From Streptomyces sp. CB02959 (GTDB taxonomy: Bacteria > Actinomycetota > Actinomycetes > Streptomycetales > Streptomycetaceae), in NCBI RefSeq assembly GCF_002803155.1, contig NZ_NNBP01000003.1:372001-436000 (forward strand): a stretch of 64,000 bases of DNA, in the 5' to 3' direction. Shown here piece after piece: positions 45,276 to 54,256 of the stretch. The notes beneath the pieces were generated by a model. It did no database searches. It was not told the origin of the DNA and saw only the letters and a list, made by a program, of their open reading frames with translations. How positions within the stretch are numbered: position 1 is the first letter of the stretch; the number at the start of each line of letters is the position of its first letter. Position numbers and translations under genes: made by a program.

Positions 45276-45390
45276 CGGCTGCTCCTGACGCGCGTGGTTC
45301 TCCTGATCTCGGGGGAGGGCGGTGGCCGGGCCGGAGGTGTCCGGCCCGGCCACCGCCGGGTGCGGGCTGCGGGGCGAGGGCGCGGGCCGG

Positions 45391-47223
45391 TTACACGGGT
45401 GGCTCGATACGGGCGAGGGCGCGCAGTGCCCGCGGGGTGAAGCGGGACAGCAGGTGGGCGCCACGTGCCTCGGGGGTGACCGGTACCACCGCCTGGTTGC
45501 GGACCACCGCGCGCAGGATGGCGTCGGCGACCTTCTCCGGCGGGTAGTTGCGCATCCCGTACATCCGCGCGGCCTTGGCCTGGCGGCGCTTCTCCTCCTC
45601 GGCGGAGACGCCGGTGAAGCGGGCGGTTCCGGTGATGCCGGTGTTGACGAGCCCGGGGCAGATGGCGGTGACGCCGATGCCCTGCCCGGCCAGCTCGGCG
45701 CGGAGGCACTCACTGAGCATGAGGACGGCCGCCTTGGACGCGCTGTAGGCGGGCAGTATCCGGGACGGCTGGAAGGCGGCGGCCGAGGCGGTGTTGACGA
45801 TGTGGCCGCCCTGGCCGCGGTCCGTCATCCGCTTGCCGAAGATCCGGCAGCCGTGGATGACGCCCCACAGGTTGACGTCCAGGACCTTCTTCCAGTCCTC
45901 GGTGGTGGTGTCCATGAAGGAGCCGGAGAGGCCGATGCCGGCGTTGTTGACCAGTACGTCGACGGTGCCGTACTCGGCGTCGACCTTGTCGGCGAGCTTC
46001 TCCATCGCGGCCTCGTCCGAGACGTCGACGGCCTCGCCCCAAGCCTCCGGCGCGCCGATCAGCCGGGCCATGTCGGCGGTGCGGGCGGCGCCCTCGGCGT
46101 CCCGGTCGACGGCGACGATCCGCGCGCCGGCCTCCGCGAACGCGAACGCGGTGGCCCGGCCGATCCCGCTGGCCGCGCCGGTCACCAGCACCAGCTGGCC
46201 GCCGAAGCGGTCGGCGTACGGTCCGGAGGCCACGACGTCCTTCGCCGGGTCGCCCTCCTCCTTGGCGGTGATGAACTCGCCGATCCAGGAGATCAGTTGA
46301 TCGGGACGGGTGCGCGGCACCCAGTGCTTGGCCGGGAGCGTGCGGCGCACGAGCTGGGGCGCCCACTGGTCGAGGTCGTCGTAGAGCCGCTGGGAGAGGA
46401 ACGCGTCACCGGTCGGGGTGATGAGTTGGACCGGGCAGTGCGCGTAGGGGTCCGGGCGGGGGCGGCGCAGCCGGGCGCGGACGTTGTCGCGGTAGAGCCA
46501 GGCGCCGTGGGCCGCGTCGGTGGGCAGCGAGGCGGTGGGGTAGTCGCCGTCGGGCACCTTCTCCACCCGCTGGAGGATTCCCGGCCACCGTTTGCCGAGC
46601 GGGCCCTTCCAGGCCAGTTCGGGCAGCGCGGGAGTGTGCAGCAGGTAGACGTACCAGGACTTGGCGCCCTGGCTGAGGAGCTGGGCGGCCCGTCCGGGGG
46701 TGGGGCGCGCCAGCCGCTTCTTGATCCAGTGGCCGAAGTGGTCGAGGGACGGTCCGGACATGGAGGTGAAGGAGGCGATCCGGCCCTCCGTGCGCCGCAC
46801 GGTGGCGAACTCCCAGGACTGGACGGAGCCCCAGTCGTGGCCCACGAGGTGGACCGGCCGGTCGGGGTTGACCGCGTCCGCGACGGCCAGGAAGTCGTCG
46901 GTCAGCTTCTCCAGGGTGAAGCCGCCGCGCAGCGGCCGCGGCGCGGTGGAGCGGCCGCAGCCCCGGACGTCGTAGAGCACCACGTGGAAGCGTTCGGCGA
47001 GGCCGCGGGCGACCTCGGACCAGACCTCCTTGCTGTCCGGATAGCCGTGCACCAGCATCACCGTCGGCCGGTCCGGATCGCCGAGCTCGGCGACGCACAG
47101 CTCGATCCCGCCGGTGCGCACCCAGCGCTCCCGGGCCTCCGGGAGCCCGGTTCCGGCTGCCGCCGGCCGCCCGGTGCCCCGTCCCCGGGCCTGGTGCTCG
47201 TCCCGTCCACGTCCCGTCTTCAC
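45391..47223 (-). CDS. Alpha/beta-hydrolase fused to short-chain dehydrogenase
   Basis: A 610-residue two-domain protein. Domain 1 (~35-315) is an alpha/beta-hydrolase: VMLVHGYPDS (oxyanion HG), VGHDWGSVQSWE with an Asp nucleophile as in epoxide hydrolases, and the catalytic His in AKHWVPRTRPD. Domain 2 (~335-600) is a classical SDR: VTGAASGIGRA (NAD(P) site), NNAGIG, and catalytic Ser with YSASK. The fusion suggests sequential hydrolysis and oxidation/reduction of one lipid- or epoxide-like substrate; this is inference. GTG 47223 overlaps the M24 stop in GTGA. Confidence 0.88.
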   Translation of the reverse strand: MKTGRGRDEHQARGRGTGRPAAAGTGLPEARERWVRTGGIELCVAELGDPDRPTVMLVHGYPDSKEVWSEVARGLAERFHVVLYDVRGCGRSTAPRPLRGGFTLEKLTDDFLAVADAVNPDRPVHLVGHDWGSVQSWEFATVRRTEGRIASFTSMSGPSLDHFGHWIKKRLARPTPGRAAQLLSQGAKSWYVYLLHTPALPELAWKGPLGKRWPGILQRVEKVPDGDYPTASLPTDAAHGAWLYRDNVRARLRRPRPDPYAHCPVQLITPTGDAFLSQRLYDDLDQWAPQLVRRTLPAKHWVPRTRPDQLISWIGEFITAKEEGDPAKDVVASGPYADRFGGQLVLVTGAASGIGRATAFAFAEAGARIVAVDRDAEGAARTADMARLIGAPEAWGEAVDVSDEAAMEKLADKVDAEYGTVDVLVNNAGIGLSGSFMDTTTEDWKKVLDVNLWGVIHGCRIFGKRMTDRGQGGHIVNTASAAAFQPSRILPAYSASKAAVLMLSECLRAELAGQGIGVTAICPGLVNTGITGTARFTGVSAEEEKRRQAKAARMYGMRNYPPEKVADAILRAVVRNQAVVPVTPEARGAHLLSRFTPRALRALARIEPPV

Positions 47224-48086
47224 GCGGCCTTCTCCTCCTGCCAGCGCCGCACATGCGGCAGATCGTCGTCCAGCCAAAAGGCGCTTTCCTGCGGGTCCTT
47301 GGAGTCCGTGACGACCAGGATCTCCTCGAACTTCGCCCCCGTGCCACGGAAACCGAGGTGGGGTTCGACCGCCCACAGCCCGGGCTGCGGCGGGTGGTCG
47401 GAGAAGGTGTACGGACTCCACAGCGGGGACCAGCCCTCCCGGTGGCCGTGCAGCGCGTCGGCGGCGAGGCCCTTGAGGGACTGGGTGCCGAACCCGAAGA
47501 GGGTGGGGGACCAGCGGCGCTGCCGGACCCGGTCGACCTTGTGCGCGATGACGCCGAAGGGATAGGCGCGGTGGCGGTTGGCGTACCCCTGCCGCACCAT
47601 CAACCGGTCGACGTCCTGGTAGATCTCGCGCAGCGGGCGGCGTTCGCGGACCTCGCACAGGATCAGCTCGCGGTGGGCTTCGAGGTCGGCCAGCAGCCGG
47701 TCGTGCACGGGGTTGAGGCCCAGGCAGCCGGAGTAGCCGATGTCGGCGGTGTAGCCGTTGTGGACCGGTGCCATGTCGAGGATGAACGGCATCCCCGGCT
47801 CCAGTTCGCGGTTGGTGGGGAAGAACTGCAGCGGCACCCGGAAGCCGGCGAACGCGGTGCGGTCGCCGAACCACGCGAACGGCAGGTGGAACCAGTCCCG
47901 TACGCCGCGCTCGCGCAGCCACTCGCGCTGCATCCGCGCCGCCGCGCGCTCGGTGATCCCGGGCTTGAGCTGGGCGGCCACCGCTTCCGCGCAGGCGTAG
48001 GCGAGCCGCTGTACCTCCCGGAATCCCCTGAGCCCGGCGGTGAGTTCTCCCGTTGCTGCTGAGATCGCTGAGGTGACTGAGGCCAT
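47220..48086 (-). CDS. M24-family metallopeptidase-like (creatinase/aminopeptidase fold) protein
   Basis: A 288-residue pita-bread-fold protein. Metal ligands are visible as Asp residues in FILDMAPVHNGYTADIGYSG, His in YPFGVIAHKV, and Glu residues in AVEPHLGF and KFEEILVVT. Members are methionine or proline aminopeptidases or creatinases; without the N-terminal proline-peptidase domain the substrate is open. ATG 48086 (MASVTSA) has no strong ribosome site. It is first in the leftward cluster, coupled by GTGA to the fusion gene. Confidence 0.82.
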   Translation of the reverse strand: MASVTSAISAATGELTAGLRGFREVQRLAYACAEAVAAQLKPGITERAAARMQREWLRERGVRDWFHLPFAWFGDRTAFAGFRVPLQFFPTNRELEPGMPFILDMAPVHNGYTADIGYSGCLGLNPVHDRLLADLEAHRELILCEVRERRPLREIYQDVDRLMVRQGYANRHRAYPFGVIAHKVDRVRQRRWSPTLFGFGTQSLKGLAADALHGHREGWSPLWSPYTFSDHPPQPGLWAVEPHLGFRGTGAKFEEILVVTDSKDPQESAFWLDDDLPHVRRWQEEKAA

Positions 48087-48134
48087 CGCCAACCGTCCGT
48101 CCGTAAGCGGTTCATCGCGGTACGTGCCCGTAAC

Positions 48135-48156
48135 TTGACACTGATGAATGTGACAA
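48135..48156. promoter_or_regulatory. Inverted repeat in the M24 / ABC exporter divergent region
   Basis: TTGACAC (48135-48141) and GTGACAA (48150-48156) form an inverted repeat with one mismatch and an 8-bp centre, 49 bp upstream of the M24 start. It could be a TetR-type operator for the leftward cluster. The cognate regulator is not adjacent. Confidence 0.4.
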
Positions 48157-48332
48157 TGACTGGCGGCTGCGTCAAGGGGTGTGCGGCCGACGAGGCCAAC
48201 GCCACGGCACGACCCCGGCCCCTGTGCCGCTGAAGCAGGAGAACCCCTACGGGCATGTCGTACCCGAGGGGTACACGAAGACCACCGCTGGGGTTGACGA
48301 CGGGTTCGGCGGGCGCCACTACCGTCGAACCC

Positions 48333-49394
48333 GTGACTGTGATCGTGACCGAAAGCCTTACCAAGCGGTACCCGAGGGTGACCGCGCTGGACCGGCTCTC
48401 CGTGGACATCGCCCCCGGCGTAACGGGCCTGGTGGGTGCCAACGGTGCCGGCAAGTCGACCCTGATCAAGATCCTGCTCGGGCTGGCTCCGGCCACCGAG
48501 GGGACCGCCCACGTCCTCGGACTGGACGTGACCAAGGACGGCGGCACCATCCGTGAGCGGGTCGGCTACATGCCCGAGCACGACTGCCTGCCGCCGGACG
48601 TCTCCGCCACCGAGTTCGTGGTGCACATGGCCCGGATGTCCGGCCTGCCGCCGACCGCGGCCCGGGAGCGCACCGCCGACACCCTGCGCCACGTCGGGCT
48701 CTACGAGGAGCGGTACCGCCCCATCGGCGGCTACTCCACGGGCATGAAGCAGCGCGTGAAGCTGGCCCAGGCGCTGGTGCACGACCCGCAGCTGGTGTTC
48801 CTGGACGAGCCCACCAACGGCCTCGACCCGGTCGGCCGGGACGAGATGCTCGGCCTGATCCGCCGCGTCCACACCGACTTCGGGATCTCGGTCCTGGTCA
48901 CCTCCCACCTCCTGGGGGAGCTGGAGCGCACCTGCGACCACGTCGTCGTCATCGACGGCGGCAAACTGCTGCGCTCGTCCTCCACCACGGAGTTCACCAA
49001 GGTCACCACCTCGCTGGCGGTGGAGGTCACGGACACCGACGCCCATCCGGACGGCACCGGAGCGCTGCGCGCGGCCCTGGCCGCGGCCGGCGCCGCGGTG
49101 ACCACCGGCGCACCCGGAGCCGAGGGGCTGGCCTCCCCCGGCCACGTCCTCCTCGTCGAGGCGTCCGGGGACGAGACGTACGACCTGGTGCGCGACACCG
49201 TCGCCGGGCTGGGGCTCGGCCTGGTGCGGATGGAGCAGCGACGGCACCAGATCGCCGAGGTGTTCCGCGACGCGGACGCACAGGCGGCGGCCGCCGCGCC
49301 GGCACCGGCCGGCGCCGCACCGACGGAGCGGAACGCGGCGGCGGGTCAGGGCACCGGACGGCCCACCATCGTGGGCGGAGGAGACGCAGGATGA
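48333..49394 (+). CDS. ABC transporter ATP-binding protein (first pair)
   Basis: A 353-residue ABC-2-type ATPase. Walker A VGANGAGKST (about 36-45), signature YSTGMKQRVKLAQAL, Walker B LVFLDEPTNGLDPVG, and the switch His in VTSHLLGEL. An Ala-rich tail of ~100 residues follows. GTG 48333 is preferred because TACCGT (48320-48325) lies 7 nt upstream, which suggests a leaderless transcript. It is coupled to its permease by an ATGA overlap. Confidence 0.88.
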   Translation: MTVIVTESLTKRYPRVTALDRLSVDIAPGVTGLVGANGAGKSTLIKILLGLAPATEGTAHVLGLDVTKDGGTIRERVGYMPEHDCLPPDVSATEFVVHMARMSGLPPTAARERTADTLRHVGLYEERYRPIGGYSTGMKQRVKLAQALVHDPQLVFLDEPTNGLDPVGRDEMLGLIRRVHTDFGISVLVTSHLLGELERTCDHVVVIDGGKLLRSSSTTEFTKVTTSLAVEVTDTDAHPDGTGALRAALAAAGAAVTTGAPGAEGLASPGHVLLVEASGDETYDLVRDTVAGLGLGLVRMEQRRHQIAEVFRDADAQAAAAAPAPAGAAPTERNAAAGQGTGRPTIVGGGDAG

Positions 49395-50284
49395 GTACGG
49401 AAACCACGCCGGGCGGCGCTTACATCCACAACATCGGCTACCGGCACTACGACGGCCCCCGGTTGGGCCGTGCCTATGCTCGGCGGTCGCTGTTCTCGCA
49501 GAGCCTGCGCGGTGCGTACGGGCTCGGGCGGTCGGCGAAGAGCAAGGTGCTGCCGATGCTGCTCTTCGGAGTGATGTGCCTGCCCGCCGGGATCATGGTC
49601 GCGGTGACGATGTTCACCAAGGCCGCCAGCCTCCCGGTCGGCTACACCCGGTACGCCATCTTCCTCCAGGCCGTCATCGGCCTCTATCTGGCGGCCCAGG
49701 CCCCGCAGTCCGTCTCCCGCGACCTGCGGTTCAAGACCACCCCGCTGTACTTCTCCCGGCCCATCGAGCGGGCCGACTACGTCATGGCGAAGTTCGCGGC
49801 GATGGCGAGCGCGCTGTTCATCCTCACCGCCGCCCCCCTGGTGATCCTCTACGTCGGGGCGCTGCTGGGGAAGCTGGACTTCGTCGACCAGACCAAGGGG
49901 TTCGGGCAGGGGCTGCTCTGCGTCGCGCTGCTCTCGCTGCTGTTCGCCGGGATCGGGCTGGTCGTCTCGGCGCTCACCCCGCGCCGCGGCTTCGGGGTCG
50001 CCGCGGTGATCGCCGTGCTCACCATTCCGTACGGCGCGGTCAGCGCCGTCCAGGGCATCGCCTCCTTCCAGGGGAGCGAAGCCGCCGTCGGCTGGCTGGG
50101 GCTGTTCTCGCCGATCACGCTCATCGACGGGGTGCAGTCCACGTTCCTGGGTGGCACCAGTTCCTTCCCCAACGGGCTGAAGCCGTCCACCGGCGCCGGG
50201 GCCGTCTACCTCCTCGTCTCGCTGCTCCTCATAGCCGGCTGCTACGGCCTGCTGATGCGCCGCTACCGGAAGGCCGGACTGTGA
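49391..50284 (+). CDS. ABC-2 type permease (first pair)
   Basis: A 297-residue membrane protein with six hydrophobic segments between about 55 and 292. It begins with a polar ~50-residue N-terminus containing IHNIGYRHYDGPRLGR, a motif recurrent in streptomycete ABC-2 permeases. It pairs with the preceding ATPase. The exported compound is unknown. Confidence 0.85.
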   Translation: MSTETTPGGAYIHNIGYRHYDGPRLGRAYARRSLFSQSLRGAYGLGRSAKSKVLPMLLFGVMCLPAGIMVAVTMFTKAASLPVGYTRYAIFLQAVIGLYLAAQAPQSVSRDLRFKTTPLYFSRPIERADYVMAKFAAMASALFILTAAPLVILYVGALLGKLDFVDQTKGFGQGLLCVALLSLLFAGIGLVVSALTPRRGFGVAAVIAVLTIPYGAVSAVQGIASFQGSEAAVGWLGLFSPITLIDGVQSTFLGGTSSFPNGLKPSTGAGAVYLLVSLLLIAGCYGLLMRRYRKAGL

Positions 50285-50342
50285 CCTCCCGGACCTCCCA
50301 CCCGTCGCCCGACCGCCACCCCTCAAGGAATGGGCCGCGCCC

Positions 50343-51254
50343 ATGAGCACTCTTCGTATCGACCACGTCTCGCGCTGGTTCGGGAACGTCGTCGCCGTCA
50401 ACGACATCACCATGACCATCGCCCCGGGTGTCACCGGTCTGCTCGGTCCCAACGGCGCCGGGAAGTCCACCCTCATCAACATGATGGGCGGCTTCCTCGC
50501 CCCCTCCAACGGCACCGTCACCCTCGATGGGACGACGATCTGGCGGAACGCGGCAAGCTACCGCCACATCGGCCTCGTACCGGAGCGCGAGGCGATGTAC
50601 GACTTCCTCACCGGCCGTGAATTCGTGCTCGCCAACGCCGAGTTGCACGGCCTCGGCCGGGCCGCGGCGGCCCGGGCGCTGGCCACGGTCGAGATGGAGT
50701 ACGCCCAGGACCGCAAGATCTCGACGTACAGCAAGGGCATGCGGCAGCGGGTGAAGATGGCCTCCGCGCTGGTCCACGACCCGTCGGTGCTGCTGCTCGA
50801 CGAGCCGTTCAACGGCATGGACCCGCGGCAGCGGATGCAGCTGATGGAGTTGCTGCGGCAGATGGGCGACGAGGGCCGTACGGTCCTGTTCTCCTCGCAC
50901 ATCCTCGAAGAGGTCGAGCAACTGGCCTCGCACATCGAGGTGGTGGTGGCCGGCCGGCATGCCGCCTCCGGCGACTTCCGCAAGATCCGCCGGCTGATGA
51001 CCGACCGCCCGCACCGCTACCTCGTCCGGTCCGACGACGACCGGGCGCTGGCCGGGGCGCTGATCACCGACCCCTCGACGGCCGGTATCGAGGTGGACGT
51101 CGTCGAGGGCGCACTGCGCATCCAGGCCGTCGACTTCGGCCGGTTCACCGAACTCCTGCCACGGGTCGCCCGCGACCACGGCATCCGCCTGCTGACCGTC
51201 TCACCCTCCGACGAGTCGCTGGAATCCGTCTTCTCCTACCTCGTAGCGGCCTGA
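50343..51254 (+). CDS. ABC transporter ATP-binding protein (second pair)
   Basis: A 303-residue ATPase. Walker A LGPNGAGKST (~35-44), signature YSKGMRQRVKMASAL, Walker B VLLLDEPFNGMDPRQ, switch His in FSSHILEEV. It is clearly paralogous to the ATPase at 48333, so the two exporter pairs may derive from a tandem duplication or work together. It starts 58 bp after the first permease. Confidence 0.88.
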   Translation: MSTLRIDHVSRWFGNVVAVNDITMTIAPGVTGLLGPNGAGKSTLINMMGGFLAPSNGTVTLDGTTIWRNAASYRHIGLVPEREAMYDFLTGREFVLANAELHGLGRAAAARALATVEMEYAQDRKISTYSKGMRQRVKMASALVHDPSVLLLDEPFNGMDPRQRMQLMELLRQMGDEGRTVLFSSHILEEVEQLASHIEVVVAGRHAASGDFRKIRRLMTDRPHRYLVRSDDDRALAGALITDPSTAGIEVDVVEGALRIQAVDFGRFTELLPRVARDHGIRLLTVSPSDESLESVFSYLVAA

Positions 51255-51280
51255 GGCCAGAAAGGAGCCCTGAGGCAGTT

Positions 51281-52057
51281 ATGTCCACGACCTCTCCCGT
51301 GGCCCCGCCGGCGTCCGCCGCCGGGCCCAAGGCCGCGCTCTTCCACCCGACCGTCGCCCGGCTCACCTACCGGGCGCTGCTCGGCCGGCGCCGCGCGCTG
51401 ATCCTCTTCGCACTGCCCGCCCTCCTGGTGGTGATCGCCGTGGCCGTCCGGGCGCTGACCGGCGCCGACGACGCCACGGCCGGCGGGATCCTGGGCGGTT
51501 TCGCGCTGGGCACGATGGTCCCGCTGATCGGCGTGATCGCCGGGACGGGCGCGATCGGGCCGGAGATCGACGACGGCTCGGTGGTCTACCTCCTGGCCAA
51601 GCCGGTCCGCCGTTCGACGATCATCATCACCAAACTGCTGGTCGCGATCGGTGTGACCGCCGTGTTCTCGGCGGTACCCGTCCTGGTGGCCGGATTCGTC
51701 CTCAACGGCAACAGCCAGCAGATAGCCGTGGCGTACGCGGTGGCGGCGGCCGTCGCCTCGGTCGCGTACAGCGCCCTGTTCCTGCTGTTCGGCACCATCA
51801 CCCGGCACGCCGTGGTCTTCGGGCTGGTCTACGCCCTGGTCTGGGAGGCGTTCGTGGGGAACGTCGTCCCCGGGGCGCGGACCCTCAGCGTCCAGCAGTG
51901 GGCGCTCGCGGTCGGGCAGAAGGTCGCCGCCGAGGGGGCCCTCAGCTCCGCGGTCCAACTCCCGCTCGCGGTCTGCCTGCTGGTGGCCGTCACCGCCGCC
52001 TCGACCTGGTACGCGGCGCGCCGGCTGAAGGCGCTGACGCTGGCCGGGGAGGAGTGA
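51281..52057 (+). CDS. ABC-2 type permease (second pair)
   Basis: A 258-residue membrane protein with six TM segments: LILFALPALLVVIAVAV, LGTMVPLIGVIAGTG, then four more between about 110 and 250. IDDGSVVYLLAKPVRRSTI is the conserved cytoplasmic loop of ABC-2 permeases. It starts 26 bp after its ATPase with AAAGGAG upstream. It is the last gene of the four-gene exporter operon. Confidence 0.85.
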   Translation: MSTTSPVAPPASAAGPKAALFHPTVARLTYRALLGRRRALILFALPALLVVIAVAVRALTGADDATAGGILGGFALGTMVPLIGVIAGTGAIGPEIDDGSVVYLLAKPVRRSTIIITKLLVAIGVTAVFSAVPVLVAGFVLNGNSQQIAVAYAVAAAVASVAYSALFLLFGTITRHAVVFGLVYALVWEAFVGNVVPGARTLSVQQWALAVGQKVAAEGALSSAVQLPLAVCLLVAVTAASTWYAARRLKALTLAGEE

Positions 52058-52125
52058 GCGGCCCACCGGGCAGCATCCAGGGTTCGTCCGGAGTGGTGCT
52101 CACGTAGGAAAAAGGCTGGTCGGGA

Positions 52126-52159
52126 TCGCGGTCGACGGTTAGTGTCCAGTCGACCGCGA
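52126..52159. promoter_or_regulatory. 11-bp perfect inverted repeat upstream of the 17-codon ORF
   Basis: TCGCGGTCGAC (52126-52136) and GTCGACCGCGA (52149-52159) flank a 12-base centre that contains TAGTGT, a possible -10. It may be an operator over a promoter or the terminator of the ABC operon. Confidence 0.55.
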
Positions 52160-52183
52160 CACCGTCCGAGGAGGTGAGACCCC

Positions 52184-52237
52184 ATGAACGCCGTATCCAT
52201 GTGGGTGCTCCCCCTTTCGTCACGGTCGGGCGATTGA
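52184..52237 (+). CDS. Possible 17-residue leader peptide with an almost ideal ribosome binding site
   Basis: ATG 52184 opens MNAVSMWVLPLSSRSGD and stops at TGA 52235-52237. The sequence AGGAGGTGA at 52169-52177 is fully complementary to the 16S 3' end and lies 6 nt before the ATG. The next gene starts 55 bp later with a much weaker site. It may be an upstream ORF regulating the hydrolase gene, or a free small protein. Confidence 0.5.
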   Translation: MNAVSMWVLPLSSRSGD

Positions 52238-52292
52238 CGTAGGTGTCGCCGGGAGCGCCTCGACAACAAGGCACTTCCGAAAGGCCACACCT

Positions 52293-53057
52293 GTGCACTC
52301 TCTCCACATCACCGCCGATTCGTCGTCGAACGGCATGCGCGAACGCGACTTCACCGTGGGCGATGTCCCCGGAGTCCTCTGGTCGCCAGCCTCCGGCGCC
52401 GATCGCGCGCCCCTGATCCTGATGGGCCACGGCGGGGGCAACCACAAGAAGCATCCGGCGATGGCGGGCCGGGCGCAGCGCCTCGTGTCCGGCTGCGGCT
52501 TCCACGTCGCCGTCATCGACGCGCCCGGCCACGGCGACCGGCCGCGCACCGCGCACGACGAGCGGGAGATCGCCGCGCTGTTCGCGGCCAGGGCGGCGGG
52601 CGAGCCGGAGGGCCCGATCGTCGTGCGCTACAACGCGCATCTGGCGGAGCTCGCCGTGCCCGAGTGGCGGGCGACCCTGGACGCCCTTCAGGAGCTTCCG
52701 GAGATCGGCGCCGATGGGCCGGTCGGCTACTTCGGCATCAACATGGGCACCGCGATCGGGGTGCCGTTCGTGGCGGACGAACCCAGGATCACGGCTGCGG
52801 TCTTCGGCCAGCACTGGCCCGAGGTGCTGGCCGAGCAGGCGAAGCGGATCACGATCCCGATCGAGTTCGCGATGCAGTGGGACGACGAGCACATTCCGCG
52901 CGAGGCCGGTCTCGCGCTGTTCGACGCCTTCGCCTCGCAGGAGAAGACGCTGCACGCCAACGCGGGCAAGCACAAGGAACTGCCCCGGTTCGAGGCCAAC
53001 AGCGCGGTCCGGTTCTTCGCCCGGCACTTCGGCCGAGCGGGCACCTCACCGAGCTGA
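52293..53057 (+). CDS. Alpha/beta-hydrolase lacking the nucleophilic serine
   Basis: A 254-residue protein with dienelactone-hydrolase-like fold: LILMGHGGGNHKKHP (oxyanion loop), VAVIDAPGHGD, acid region LQWDDEH and His in NAGKHKELPRF. The nucleophile elbow, normally GxSxG, reads GINMG (52734-52748), with AAC (Asn) where AGC (Ser) is expected. Asp and His are intact. It is either a pseudo-hydrolase or carries a recent single-base change. GTG 52293 follows GAAAGG by 8 nt. Confidence 0.8.
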   Translation: MHSLHITADSSSNGMRERDFTVGDVPGVLWSPASGADRAPLILMGHGGGNHKKHPAMAGRAQRLVSGCGFHVAVIDAPGHGDRPRTAHDEREIAALFAARAAGEPEGPIVVRYNAHLAELAVPEWRATLDALQELPEIGADGPVGYFGINMGTAIGVPFVADEPRITAAVFGQHWPEVLAEQAKRITIPIEFAMQWDDEHIPREAGLALFDAFASQEKTLHANAGKHKELPRFEANSAVRFFARHFGRAGTSPS

Positions 53058-53193
53058 GGTGTGCGGTCGCGGCGCCCGGCCGACAAGCCGGGCGCCGCGA
53101 CCGCAGGCCGGGGCGATGCGGCGGGCCGGGCAGGTGTTGTCCCGGTGCAGCCCGGTGCGGCCCGGTCGGCCGGGGAGGGCCGGTGGCGGAGGA

Positions 53194-54015
53194 CTACCCG
53201 CCGGTGGCGTTGCCGGCGGCGGTGTCCTTCTGCGCGTCGTTGAACTCCCGCACGTTCCGCAGGTGTTCCTGGTAGCTGGCGGTGAAGCGGGTGTCGCCCG
53301 GTTTGACGGTGACGAAGTAGAGCCAGTCACCCGCGGGCGGCGCGGCCGCCGCCTTCAGCGCGTCGGCACCCGGATTGTCGATCGGGGTGGGCGGCAGGCC
53401 CGCGAACTTGTAGGTGTTGTACGGGCTGTTGGTGCGGGTGTCGGCGTGGCTGGTGCGGAGCGTGCTGCGGCCGAGTGCGTAGTTGATCGTCGAGTCCATC
53501 TGCAGCGGCATGTTCCTGGCGAGCCGGTTGTCGACGACCCGGGCGACCTTCCCCATGTCGGCCGGGCGGTCCGCCTCGGCCTGCACGATGCTGGCGATCA
53601 CCACGGTCCGGTACGCGGTGATGCGGTCGGCGGCGAGCCGCTGATCGGCGGTTTTGACCATGTACGAGAGCAGCGACGCCGGGGTGGTGTCCTTGCGGAG
53701 CGGATAGGTCGCCGGGAAGAGGTAGCCCTCCGGGTTGCCCTTCGCTTCGGCGGGCAGGTCCAGGCGCGCCGTCTTGGCGGCCTGCGCGGTGGTGCCTTCG
53801 GGAACGTTCAGGGCGTGGTCGGCGGCCGCGTAGATCTGGGAGGCCCGCTGCCCCTCCGGAACCGTCAGCTGCCCGTACTGCCGCTCGCGCAGCAGCCGCG
53901 GCACGAGCAGCACGGCGAGGACGGCCACGAGACACAGAACCGCGACAAGGACGAGCCAGCCGGTGCGGGAGAGCCGCGGTCCGGGCCGATGGCCGGTGTG
54001 CTGCACATCGCTCAT
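53194..54015 (-). CDS. MltG-like endolytic transglycosylase (YceG family)
   Basis: A 273-residue protein with an N-terminal TM anchor (~19-40) and a short LysM-like segment (YGQLTVPEGQRASQI). The YceG catalytic domain shows IASIVQAEA with the conserved Glu, VVDNRLARNMPLQMDSTINYAL and SPYNTYKFAGLPPTPIDNPG. MltG cuts nascent peptidoglycan outside the membrane. The protein is shorter than E. coli MltG (~340), so it may be a secondary copy. It is monocistronic. Confidence 0.85.
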   Translation of the reverse strand: MSDVQHTGHRPGPRLSRTGWLVLVAVLCLVAVLAVLLVPRLLRERQYGQLTVPEGQRASQIYAAADHALNVPEGTTAQAAKTARLDLPAEAKGNPEGYLFPATYPLRKDTTPASLLSYMVKTADQRLAADRITAYRTVVIASIVQAEADRPADMGKVARVVDNRLARNMPLQMDSTINYALGRSTLRTSHADTRTNSPYNTYKFAGLPPTPIDNPGADALKAAAAPPAGDWLYFVTVKPGDTRFTASYQEHLRNVREFNDAQKDTAAGNATGG

Positions 54016-54256
54016 GGGGGCACGGTAGGGCAGCCGGCTGTGATGTGGCCCCGTCCCGTCACACCGGATTGCGGCTGATGACGGGACGGGGCCGGGCGTC
54101 GACCGTGCGCCGGCCGGGCACCGGCGCCCGCGCGGGGCTGCCCGGGGCCGCCGCCCGCCGCTGGACCGTTGGTGGGGGCGGAGAGGGGGCGGCGGCGCGG
54201 ACGGCCCCGCCCCGGCCCTCGACCCTCACCCCCGCGACGTCCTCCCCGCCGCGGGC

